Shown: positions 27,702 to 35,802 of the stretch, piece by piece | How the letters are laid out: each line of letters begins with the position of its first letter | How positions within the stretch are numbered: the stretch's first letter is position 1 | Assembly: GCA_029570205.1 (NCBI GenBank) | Contig: JAKQSI010000096.1 | Span: 62,001 to 126,000, forward strand | Reading direction: 5' to 3' | Source of the DNA: Candidatus Omnitrophota bacterium | GTDB lineage: Bacteria > Hinthialibacterota > Hinthialibacteria > Hinthialibacterales > JAKPRU01 | Length of the DNA: 64,000 nucleotides | The notes under the pieces: model-generated | The model's input: the letters and a program-made list of their open reading frames with translations, nothing else | Database searches by the model: none | What the model was told of the DNA's origin: nothing | Program-made: the position numbers and the translations under genes

Positions 27702-28241
27702 TTATAGATCACTCTCTTGCTCAAGATCATATTGATATTTGAATAGATCCCGATTATGCGGTGCTTCCGCGAATACGTGGCTCCAGTCAATATTTGGTGG
27801 AACCTCTACATGCGAAAGGGAATCCATTGACCGATAATCCAGTTCCAACTCATCAAATTCCTCATCATCTCCCAAATCGTATTGCGGAGTCACCACAGGG
27901 AATTGCTCCTTGACAGTGGGTTCAGCTGGGCAAGAGAGAAAGGACACGACAAACGAAAATAGGCGCGACTCGGGATTCGATTCGTCTTGCCATCCTATGG
28001 ATACGGGAGTGTAAGTGTTTTTCCGGGATATTGTATCTAGTGGGACATTGGTAATCCGGAAAGGATTTCGCGGATTATCTAAAACTGTACGGATATCCTG
28101 TGAAGAAAAATCACGATATCGGGCGCTCGTCCAATGAGATGGTTCTTCAGTACCTCTTGCACACAAGCGGTCTGATACAAGAAACCGGGATATCTTGGGC
28201 ACGGCATCTTGCCCATATTCATACCAGAGACTCGTTGTCAT
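27702..28241 (-). CDS. Unknown cassette gene B
   Basis: A 179-residue protein with no recognised domain, starting MTTSLWYEYGQDAVPKISRF. The ATG at 28241 overlaps the stop of gene A (ATGA), which fixes the start; the frame opens 22 codons earlier inside gene A. The sequence is beta-rich in the middle (TYTPVSIGWQDE, SRLFSFVVSFLSCP) and strongly acidic near the end (DLGDDEEFDELELDY). It probably acts with the products of A and C. Confidence 0.75.
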   Translation of the reverse strand: MTTSLWYEYGQDAVPKISRFLVSDRLCARGTEEPSHWTSARYRDFSSQDIRTVLDNPRNPFRITNVPLDTISRKNTYTPVSIGWQDESNPESRLFSFVVSFLSCPAEPTVKEQFPVVTPQYDLGDDEEFDELELDYRSMDSLSHVEVPPNIDWSHVFAEAPHNRDLFKYQYDLEQESDL

Positions 28242-28918
28242 TCCAATGTCTCCTTTAAGAGCGACTCGTCTACGAATCGACGATAGGATTCCACAAGGTC
28301 TTTCCATTTCGCAATAACGGCAATTGTCCGTTCGAGTCTGACTCCCGGATCCGAGCCAGATACCTCATGATGGAAATTCGCGGCAAAAATCAAGATGTGC
28401 CCCTGGTCTCCATCAGATGTGGAACGAATCATCGGTTCGATCGTCAGATTCAGAAGATCTTCTCCCATCCGGTATACGAAACGGATTCCTATTTCTGCTG
28501 GGCACTCATTGAATTGGGTCCAAGGTCCAGGCAAGATCAATCTCTCGGTCCGGAATCCTGCTTTTTCATCGTCTGAAATTGGAATGTCTCCCTTTGGATT
28601 GATGCCAACCGCGCGATATTCCACGTGCGGGAGAGTCTTTACATAATCGCGTGCAATATCCGCCACAACGATATCAGCCAGTTGTTTATCAGCAAGCGTC
28701 TGCGAGAAACTGACCTTACCTAATTCCGCGATTATGTTCACTCCATTTTCGAAAGAGACGTGCGCGAATGGCCCTACACATATTGGATCTTCCGCCAGTT
28801 TCCAATCTTGTCCCACAATCCCGTTGTATTTCAGGAAATCGGGATTCAATATCGTGGGATTGTGGTTTCTCGCAGCCACCACAACTGCCAATTCTCGTAT
28901 TGTCAGGGTCTGCTTCAT
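28238..28918 (-). CDS. Unknown cassette gene A
   Basis: A 226-residue protein starting MKQTLTIRELAVVVAARNHNP; a start five codons earlier is also possible. It has a mixed alpha/beta look with a conserved-looking motif NPTILNPDFLKYNGIV, an ISDDEKAGFRTERLIL segment and a C-terminal helix (AVIAKWKDLVESYRRFVDE). The layout (about 230 residues, beta-strand repeats, C-terminal helix) recalls sporadic families such as TIGR04255, but I cannot confirm that. It is the first gene of a tightly coupled three-gene unit. Confidence 0.75.
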   Translation of the reverse strand: MKQTLTIRELAVVVAARNHNPTILNPDFLKYNGIVGQDWKLAEDPICVGPFAHVSFENGVNIIAELGKVSFSQTLADKQLADIVVADIARDYVKTLPHVEYRAVGINPKGDIPISDDEKAGFRTERLILPGPWTQFNECPAEIGIRFVYRMGEDLLNLTIEPMIRSTSDGDQGHILIFAANFHHEVSGSDPGVRLERTIAVIAKWKDLVESYRRFVDESLLKETLE

Positions 28919-29078
28919 GATGTTAAGAACCACGAAGAGGGATTATTCCTTTCGTATTGTCAACCGAAAACCGTGCACTTACAGCCTGTGCATATAAACG
29001 GAATACGAACGCAAACAAAACGATTTTAATTCCCTTCGCCCAAAAGTAAACCGCCGTTCACTGAAATTGCCCGGTCAA

Positions 29079-29834
29079 TCATCCCTCAATCCCAATCCCC
29101 CTCAAATACTCCAGGCTCTCGCGGATGGAGTCTTTCGGCGCTTTGTTGGTTTTGTCCTGTTCCACCACAATCCATTCCGTACCGGCACGGAAAGCGGCAT
29201 CCCGCACGGAGAGAAGATCCACCTCGCCCCGGCCCAGTTCTGTAAACCGGCCCGGCGAACCATCCTTGAAATGGCAGTACAGGGCACGGTTCCGGTATCG
29301 GTCGATATACTCCGCCGGATCCTCTCCACCGATGTAGACCCAATACACATCGACACACAGTCCCACCAAATCCGAATCGCAGAGTTCCATCATGCGATGA
29401 ATGCCTTTGACGCCATTCCAAACCCGGAACTCATAGTCGTGATTGTGATAGCAGAACCGAATTCCTGCATCCCGGCATTGCCGCCCGACTTGATTGAACA
29501 CCTCGGCGCTGCGTTCGTAGCCTTCCAGGGAATGGAGGTCGCTCACCCCGGAACAGAGAAAATACCGCGCTCCCACCGCCTTCAGGTATTGCAGGTGTAA
29601 ATGCACCTTTCCCTGCTGGGTCAGTTCCTCATAACCGACATGAATCGCGCTGACCTGCAGGTCTGTCTCCGCAAGGATCTTTTTGAATCGCGATTCGCCG
29701 TGTGTCTCAAAGAAGTTGCAGGTTTCTATCGCGGTGTACCCTGCCTGAGAGACCTCCTTCAGCACGCCTTCGAGATCGTTTTGCACGCGATCTCCAAAAA
29801 TGATCAGGTTCAATCCGATATTCGGTTTATTCAT
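29079..29834 (-). CDS. Sugar phosphate isomerase/epimerase-like TIM barrel
   Basis: A 251-residue protein of the xylose isomerase-like TIM-barrel superfamily (AP endonuclease 2 fold). Metal-site motifs include ESRFKKIL..., FCYHNHDYEF, GLCVDVYWVYIGG, ALYCHFKDGS and WIVVEQD; the H, D and E residues in these are the usual divalent metal ligands. Relatives include IolE and many sugar isomerases of unknown substrate. AAGGAG lies upstream of the ATG. No pathway partner is adjacent. Confidence 0.88.
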   Translation of the reverse strand: MNKPNIGLNLIIFGDRVQNDLEGVLKEVSQAGYTAIETCNFFETHGESRFKKILAETDLQVSAIHVGYEELTQQGKVHLHLQYLKAVGARYFLCSGVSDLHSLEGYERSAEVFNQVGRQCRDAGIRFCYHNHDYEFRVWNGVKGIHRMMELCDSDLVGLCVDVYWVYIGGEDPAEYIDRYRNRALYCHFKDGSPGRFTELGRGEVDLLSVRDAAFRAGTEWIVVEQDKTNKAPKDSIRESLEYLRGIGIEG

Positions 29835-29986
29835 GTGTCCGTTCTCCTTTTTTCCGGTCGGCTGGTCAAAGTGTAGGAGGTGTGTCGCCGCAGCACAAGG
29901 AGCATTTGCCCAGGGTTTATCCCCGCAAAGGGACGTGGCATAATGTCTTGTCTTTTTTAACGATTCCGGCGCAGAGAGGGTTTCTC

Positions 29987-30532
29987 ATGTCTGGAACGAC
30001 AGTCACGGCGCTTGTTTCTCTGAAGATTTTTGACAATGTGGCGGCGACAGCGTTGTATGCCCTGAAAGACCGGCTGGGGTATCATCAAATCCGTTCCCTG
30101 GAACGCAGCGATTATTGGCGATTGTCTCTGCCTGATCTGGACGAACAGACCGCCGTGGAGACCATCGAACAGATTGTGTCCAGGACCGCTCTGTTTGCAA
30201 ATCCGAATAAGCACCGATGGGAGATTGCCGCCGATGCCGATCCGACCAAAATGGTGCATAAATCCGCCGGAGAAACCGCGGCAGCCATTCTGGTGGAGGA
30301 CGAAGAGGATGCCCGCACGGCAGGGGTGCGGGAGGCCCTGTTGACCGGCGGAAGCTGCGGCAGCGGGATTGAGGTTTCGCACGGCACTTTATGGGTGCTG
30401 AGGTTGGGGGATTTGCCTCTTGCGGAGGCCAGGTCTCTGGCCGAGGAAGTGGCCGTAACCAAAGCACGACGCCGAGGACTGTTCTCCAACCCCCACTACC
30501 AGCGGGCCACGGTGATGGTTTCCGGGAATTAA
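29987..30532 (+). CDS. Tandem PurS-like protein
   Basis: A 181-residue protein made of two PurS-like halves. PurS is the small (about 80-residue) subunit of phosphoribosylformylglycinamidine synthase that bridges PurL and PurQ. The first half has the PurS pattern VTALVSLKIFDNVAATALYA, LGYHQIRSLERSDYWRLSL and ends LFANPNKHRWEI. The second half repeats it with VLRLGDLPLAEARSLAEEVA and GLFSNPHYQRATVMV. The ATG at 29987 follows AGAGGG at 6 bases; the frame opens 35 codons earlier. purL and purQ are not in the window. Assignment is by pattern only. Confidence 0.65.
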   Translation: MSGTTVTALVSLKIFDNVAATALYALKDRLGYHQIRSLERSDYWRLSLPDLDEQTAVETIEQIVSRTALFANPNKHRWEIAADADPTKMVHKSAGETAAAILVEDEEDARTAGVREALLTGGSCGSGIEVSHGTLWVLRLGDLPLAEARSLAEEVAVTKARRRGLFSNPHYQRATVMVSGN

Positions 30533-30542
30533 CCTTCCGCTT

Positions 30543-31898
30543 TCATTTCCCGATACAAAATTGCGTGAAGATCCGGTCGATGATATCCGGCGAGATAACT
30601 GTCCCACGCAGGCATCCCAGAGAGGCAAGGGCAGAGCGGATCTCTTCCGCTGCAATCTCCGGTTGTCCGTGGGACACCGCTTCCATCACGGATATCAAAG
30701 CCTCTCGAATCCGGCGCAATTGCTCTTCCTGGTACGCGGAAAGCAAAATCTCCGGCTCATCGGATGTGTCCGGAAGAAGCCGGGCGGTCAGTTCGTCCAG
30801 TTTCTCCCACAAGGCATCCATTCCGAGGCCGGTCAATGCGGAGATGGGAATCCCCTCTCTTTCCGGCGGTTCGGAAACCAGATCCATTTTATTCAGAATA
30901 ACCAGAACCGGCTGTTTGAAGGAGTTACAAATTTGTTGCTCCTCGGCAGTGACTGGCTCGGTGGCTTCGGTGACAAGAAGAATCGCATCGGATTCTTCTA
31001 TTGCCTCGCGTGTGCGTTCGATCCCCAGGGCTTCCACTTCCTCCGGTTGTTTCCGCAATCCGGCGGTGTCGATAAAGGTTACCGGTACGCCCTGGATTTC
31101 GACGGTGGCCTCGATGGTGTCGCGTGTGGTTCCCGGATGGGGACTGACAATGGCTCTGTCCCGACCCACAAGACGATTAAAGAGGCAGGATTTCCCCACA
31201 TTCGGCCTGCCGATCAGGACATATCGAAATCCCCCGGTCAGGAGCCGACGCCGAAACGCGGTCGATTCGATCTCCCGGATTTCCTGCAAAGTGGCTTGAA
31301 TTTCACGGATTTCTAACGAATCCTCCTCTTCGGAAATGTCATCGGGAAACTCGATGGATGCCTCGATCCTGACAGCCATTTGGATCAGGTTTTCTTCAAT
31401 GAACAGAAGTTTTTGCTGAAGGATTCCACGATAGGAAGAGAAAGCGGCGCGCCGGAATCGTTCGGTACTCGCTTCAATCAGGTCGCCAATAGCCTGTGCC
31501 TGGATGAGATCCAACTTGCCGTTTCGAACAGCGCGGAATGTGAATTCGCCCGGTCCGGCCGGACGTGCCCCCAAACGGTGGAGTGCGCCAAGAACGGCGC
31601 GCACAATCGCCAAGCCTCCATGACAGCTGATCTCGATGACATCCTCGCCGGTGTAGGATTCCGGCGCGGGAAAGAAGGTGATCAGCACCTCGTCGAGGAT
31701 GTCTCCGTCGAGGACAAGGGGCGCCAGCGTCACGCGGCGCGGTTTCGGCGGGGCTTTCATCAAAGGAGGAGAGAGAGCCTGTATGAGCGACAGTGAAGCA
31801 GGACCGCTGATGCGCAGCACAGCAATGGCTCCCCGGCCTGGCGGTGTCGAAAGCGCGGCAATGGTATCTTCCCGGAAGTAATCAAATGTGGCGGTCAT
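30543..31898 (-). CDS. mnmE: tRNA modification GTPase MnmE
   Basis: MnmE works with MnmG to install the 5-carboxymethylaminomethyl group on wobble uridine 34, using methylene-THF. The 451-residue protein starts with DTIAALSTPPGRGAIAVLRISG. It has the N-terminal folate-binding domain (PGEFTFRAVRNGKLDLIQAQAI) and the G domain with G1 GRPNVGKS, G3 DTAGLR and G4 NKMD. It ends with the family C terminus FCIGK, whose Cys is catalytic-type. The length is normal and the gene looks intact. mnmG is not in the window. Confidence 0.97.
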   Translation of the reverse strand: MTATFDYFREDTIAALSTPPGRGAIAVLRISGPASLSLIQALSPPLMKAPPKPRRVTLAPLVLDGDILDEVLITFFPAPESYTGEDVIEISCHGGLAIVRAVLGALHRLGARPAGPGEFTFRAVRNGKLDLIQAQAIGDLIEASTERFRRAAFSSYRGILQQKLLFIEENLIQMAVRIEASIEFPDDISEEEDSLEIREIQATLQEIREIESTAFRRRLLTGGFRYVLIGRPNVGKSCLFNRLVGRDRAIVSPHPGTTRDTIEATVEIQGVPVTFIDTAGLRKQPEEVEALGIERTREAIEESDAILLVTEATEPVTAEEQQICNSFKQPVLVILNKMDLVSEPPEREGIPISALTGLGMDALWEKLDELTARLLPDTSDEPEILLSAYQEEQLRRIREALISVMEAVSHGQPEIAAEEIRSALASLGCLRGTVISPDIIDRIFTQFCIGK

Positions 31899-31952
31899 AT
31901 CGGACGAACGATAGAGGAATTTGTCGGGGCGTCACTCACGGATTGAAAAGCC

Positions 31953-33107
31953 TCACTTTGACTGGCTCTCGCGGTGTTGCACTATGACCATACGACTGGA
32001 GAACTTCGTGGCAATGGGCGGAAACTTCGGTTTTCGAAGCTTCTGTCTGGTCATCATGCTGCGAACCTGATCCTCAATACTGTCTTCGTAACCGCTGTCC
32101 TTCAGCACCTCATCGTTGATATAGGCTATCACGTCATCTACATTCTCAATCTGCGTGGCGATCAGTTTGGTTTCCTTTTCAATGGCGGAGAGTTCCGAGG
32201 ACCCTTTCTCGATTTTCTTTTCCGTTTTGTCGATTTTTTCGACACGATTTTCGTATTCATCCATGTCCACGGTTACTCCGCGTGCCTTAAGGTTATCTTC
32301 CTGCTCTTTGGCGGACTTCAGATCGTGGAGTTCCTGCTTCAAATGCCGGATTTCATTTTCCAGGGAGTCTTCACGTTGCGCCGAGAGATATTTCTGGACA
32401 CTCAGCACCCGCTTCTTGGTTTTCTGCAATTCCATCCGATAGTAATAGCTCGTATAGATATCCGGCTCAAGCGCGCGACTCATAATAACATATTGACGTT
32501 TCTTTGCGGCGAGTTCCTGCGCGAGATTGGCCGCTTCCGCAGTCTTGCCCTGGCGTTGCAGGTTCATCATTCTGCCCAGTTTGGATTCGTATTCCTCGAA
32601 GATGGGTTCCCGTTTCCTTTTGGCCTCGATGGTTTTCTCAATTTCCCGCATGGCGCTGGTGAGTTGTTCCACCTCTTGAAATCGGCGCTGCAAGGTCGGT
32701 TCGATGCGCCGGATTTCGTCTTCGGAGATGGCCTGTTCCTCTTTATATCGGCCCAGAGTGGATGCGGATATCGCGAGCAGAACCGACAGTTCATCGGAGA
32801 GGGATTTGAATTCTCCCCGCATGGCGCGCTTGATTTCCTTTTTGACGGCATTCTGACGTTTGTCGGTATCGTCGGAAATCTGCAAATACAAACTGGCTTC
32901 ATCCTGGGTGATCCAATTCACCTTCCCGTTGAGGACAAATCGGACCAGTTTATTCGGATCGACACCTTTCCTGTCGGCTTCGAGCGGACGGGTTCTCTCC
33001 CAATAGTCATCAAATCGGTCCAGGGTGAGGTATTTCCGGTCCTCACCGCCGAAAATACTGTCGAAGGAGGCTTTTGGCGCGCTGTAGTCTTCCTGGTCTG
33101 CTGACAT
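31953..33107 (-). CDS. Coiled-coil protein of an unrecognised family (paralogue 1)
   Basis: A 384-residue cytoplasmic protein dominated by coiled coils. The ATG at 33107 follows AAGGA and is supported by the paralogue, whose homologous N terminus starts at a similar point (SFDSIFGGED versus VDIGQIFGQSE). Order: short N-terminal motif, a beta-like LVRFVLNGKVNWITQDEA segment, helices, then a conserved block EPIFEEYESKLGRMM...A.LA.EL...K..Y..MSRALEPDIYTSYYYRMELQK, and a long charged coil. A second copy of the whole architecture lies at 56625-57704. No function can be assigned. It sits between mnmE and the divergent mutS2. Confidence 0.8.
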   Translation of the reverse strand: MSADQEDYSAPKASFDSIFGGEDRKYLTLDRFDDYWERTRPLEADRKGVDPNKLVRFVLNGKVNWITQDEASLYLQISDDTDKRQNAVKKEIKRAMRGEFKSLSDELSVLLAISASTLGRYKEEQAISEDEIRRIEPTLQRRFQEVEQLTSAMREIEKTIEAKRKREPIFEEYESKLGRMMNLQRQGKTAEAANLAQELAAKKRQYVIMSRALEPDIYTSYYYRMELQKTKKRVLSVQKYLSAQREDSLENEIRHLKQELHDLKSAKEQEDNLKARGVTVDMDEYENRVEKIDKTEKKIEKGSSELSAIEKETKLIATQIENVDDVIAYINDEVLKDSGYEDSIEDQVRSMMTRQKLRKPKFPPIATKFSSRMVIVQHRESQSK

Positions 33108-33333
33108 ACTTTCCTTGTCCTGGTGAATGAACTGCGATTTCCGATAGCCCGCTTCCACGGAGTGGTTACTCGGTGTAGGGTAACCGCACTCCGCCGTACG
33201 GATAGGCTCCGCCGCTGTGTCCTGATCTGAAAAGATACGAACCGGGGACCCGGCAGATTTCACCGATCCTTCGTTATTATTTTATGTCGAATTCATCGCA
33301 AAGTCGATAGCGCAAGAAAAGAATCTTTTTGAA

Positions 33334-35772
33334 ATGAACAATCATACCCTGGCCGTCCTGGAATATGAGAAAGTGATCGCGCTGTTGCGATCTTTGGCGT
33401 TCTCCGATTTGGGCCGTCAGCGGGTAGATGACCTGCGCCCGCGCACGGACCTGACTCAAATCCGTCATGAATTAGGTGAAACATCGGAGATGCGCCGCCT
33501 GTGGGAAGCGAAACAGGACCCGCCGCTGGATGGACTGCACGACCTTTCGGGGGTAATAAAAAAGAGCCGGATCGGAGGAGCAATGCTGGAACCTCCGGAA
33601 TTCCTGCAAATCAAGGACTGTGTTATTGCCGCCCGCCGGATTCAATCTTCCCTGCGTGAGATTCAAGTCAAGGCACCCCATATTCAGCATTACGGGCAGC
33701 GCCTGATCCCGCGCGAGGATATTGAGGAGGCCATTGACCGCGTCCTGGATGAAATGGGCGAGGTCCGCGACAGCGCCTCACCGGAGCTCCGAAGAATCCG
33801 GCGTTCTCTCCGGGAATTGCGGCAGGAAATCGTCAAGAAACTTGAAATCCTTCTGCGCACCGATTTCAAACCTTATGTCATGGAAAACTACTACACGCAG
33901 CGCGAGGGGCGCTATGTGCTGCCGGTGGAGGCCAAGTTCCAGAACCGCGTGGCGGGCATCATTCATGATCGGTCAGCGACCGGAACCACGGTCTATATCG
34001 AGCCGCTTGTTCTCATCCAGGAAGGCAATCGCCTGAAAGACCTGGAGAAACAGCAGGAGCTGGAGGTCCGTCGAATCCTTCGGGAACTGACTAACCTGGT
34101 CGGCAAAGCTGCACTGGACCTGGAGAATAACCAGGAGATTTTCGCGGACCTGGATTTTCTTGCGGCGAAAGCCCGTTTCAGCATCCGGTTCGATATGACA
34201 GAGCCGGAATTTGTGGAGAACGGCCCATTTGAGCTGCTGGGAGCGAAACACCCTCTGCTTATGAAACACCTCGGTGCGGAACGGGTCGTCCCACAGGACA
34301 TCCGGCTGGATCGGGATATCCGAATTCTGGTGATTACCGGCCCGAACACCGGCGGCAAGACCGTCGTCCTGAAAACCGTGGGATTGCTGATTCTGATGGC
34401 TCAGTCCGGTCTGCATATCCCGGTGCAATTTGGAACACGGCTTCCGCTGTATGGCTACATCGGAGCGGACATCGGCGATGAACAAAGCCTTGAACAAAGT
34501 CTTTCGACCTTTTCTTCGCATATCTCACAGATTCGAAAGATCCTGGAGGAAGCGGGGTCGGGGAGCCTGGTTCTGCTGGATGAACTCGGATCGGGTACGG
34601 ACCCTGTGGAAGGCGGCGCGCTGGCGACAGCCATCCTGGAGTCGCTTCATCGGAAAGGCGTGATGGCGTGTATTACCACGCATTTGAATGACCTCAAGGT
34701 CTATGCGCATAACACGAACGGCGTGACTAACGGGGCCATGGAGTTCGACTCGGATACATTGGAGCCGACGTTTCGATTTACCCTCGGCCTTCCGGGACGG
34801 AGTAATGCCATTCAGATCGCCCAGCGCCTTGGGCTTTCGAGCGAGATTATTCAGTCGGCCCGTAACTATGTCGGGGAGTCCGGCGCGGAAGCGGAGGATC
34901 TGCTGTTCCGCCTGGGAGAAGAGCTGAAGCTGGCTCAGCAGCATCGCCGGGATGCCGAAGAGGCATTGCTCAAAGCGCGGGATGTCGAACGGGAAAGCGA
35001 GGAGATCCTCCGCCGCGCCAATACGGAGGCAGGTCGGATTCTGAAGCGATCCGAACAAAAAGCGCAAGGCTTGCTGACCGAGATGGAACGGCGACTAAAA
35101 GCGCTCGATCGCCAGGAACAGGAGTTCCGGCAGGAATGGAAACGTCGCCTGGCGGAATTGGAACAAAAAGCGTTCTCCAACACTCCACCCGAAACTCTTC
35201 TTCAACAACTCCGTCAGGAGCTGCGTGTTGCGCGAAGCCAAATGGAGGATGTCTCCGCCGCCGCCCGCGAAAGGCTGGGAGAATCGCAGGAAAAACCGGT
35301 CGATCCCCGGGACATCCAGGAAGGACTGGAAGCGCGAATTCAGGGAATGACCGGCTGGGGAAAGGTTCTTAAACTTGTGAATCGGGGACGGGATGTCGAG
35401 CTTTCCATCAGCGAAATGACGCTGCGGGTTCCTGTGGAACGCATTGTGGAACTGCGGAAATCTGTCTGGGATTACTTTCCGCCTCAAGCCACTCTGGATT
35501 ACGTTCCCAAGGAAGAGTCCGTTACCCAGGTAGATATACACGGCCTTACGGTAGATGAAGCGCTGCCTGTAGTCGATCGCGCCCTGAATGATGCTGTCCT
35601 GTCACAATCGCCTTCCGTTACCATTGTCCACGGTCATGGTACAGGAACGCTTCGCCGCGCTGTCCGGGGATATCTGGCAACGCACCCGCTTGTAAGAAGC
35701 TTTCGGAACGGTAGAGATTACGAGGGCGGCGCGGGGGTGACGGTTGTGGCGTTTCGGGATACGGAGGAGTGA
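33334..35772 (+). CDS. mutS2: Endonuclease/ribosome-rescue factor MutS2
   Basis: MutS2 binds branched DNA and collided ribosomes; it has an ABC-type ATPase and a nicking Smr domain. The 812-residue protein starts LEYEKVIALLRSLAFSDLGRQRV. The ATPase has Walker A TGPNTGGKT and Walker B SLVLLDELGSGTDP. A long coiled coil (about residues 520-620) follows, then a KOW-like segment (GWGKVLKLVNRGRDVELSISEM) and a C-terminal Smr domain with DIHGLTVDEAL and VHGHGTGTLRRAV. All expected parts are present. Confidence 0.96.
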   Translation: MNNHTLAVLEYEKVIALLRSLAFSDLGRQRVDDLRPRTDLTQIRHELGETSEMRRLWEAKQDPPLDGLHDLSGVIKKSRIGGAMLEPPEFLQIKDCVIAARRIQSSLREIQVKAPHIQHYGQRLIPREDIEEAIDRVLDEMGEVRDSASPELRRIRRSLRELRQEIVKKLEILLRTDFKPYVMENYYTQREGRYVLPVEAKFQNRVAGIIHDRSATGTTVYIEPLVLIQEGNRLKDLEKQQELEVRRILRELTNLVGKAALDLENNQEIFADLDFLAAKARFSIRFDMTEPEFVENGPFELLGAKHPLLMKHLGAERVVPQDIRLDRDIRILVITGPNTGGKTVVLKTVGLLILMAQSGLHIPVQFGTRLPLYGYIGADIGDEQSLEQSLSTFSSHISQIRKILEEAGSGSLVLLDELGSGTDPVEGGALATAILESLHRKGVMACITTHLNDLKVYAHNTNGVTNGAMEFDSDTLEPTFRFTLGLPGRSNAIQIAQRLGLSSEIIQSARNYVGESGAEAEDLLFRLGEELKLAQQHRRDAEEALLKARDVERESEEILRRANTEAGRILKRSEQKAQGLLTEMERRLKALDRQEQEFRQEWKRRLAELEQKAFSNTPPETLLQQLRQELRVARSQMEDVSAAARERLGESQEKPVDPRDIQEGLEARIQGMTGWGKVLKLVNRGRDVELSISEMTLRVPVERIVELRKSVWDYFPPQATLDYVPKEESVTQVDIHGLTVDEALPVVDRALNDAVLSQSPSVTIVHGHGTGTLRRAVRGYLATHPLVRSFRNGRDYEGGAGVTVVAFRDTEE

Positions 35773-35802
35773 GAGGCAGACGAAACAGCCCCGCCTCCTC
35801 TC

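Noticed and set aside
31974-33104. 376-codon open frame on the plus strand
   Set aside because: It is antisense to the coiled-coil gene; the minus-strand frame has a paralogue in the window, which settles the direction.
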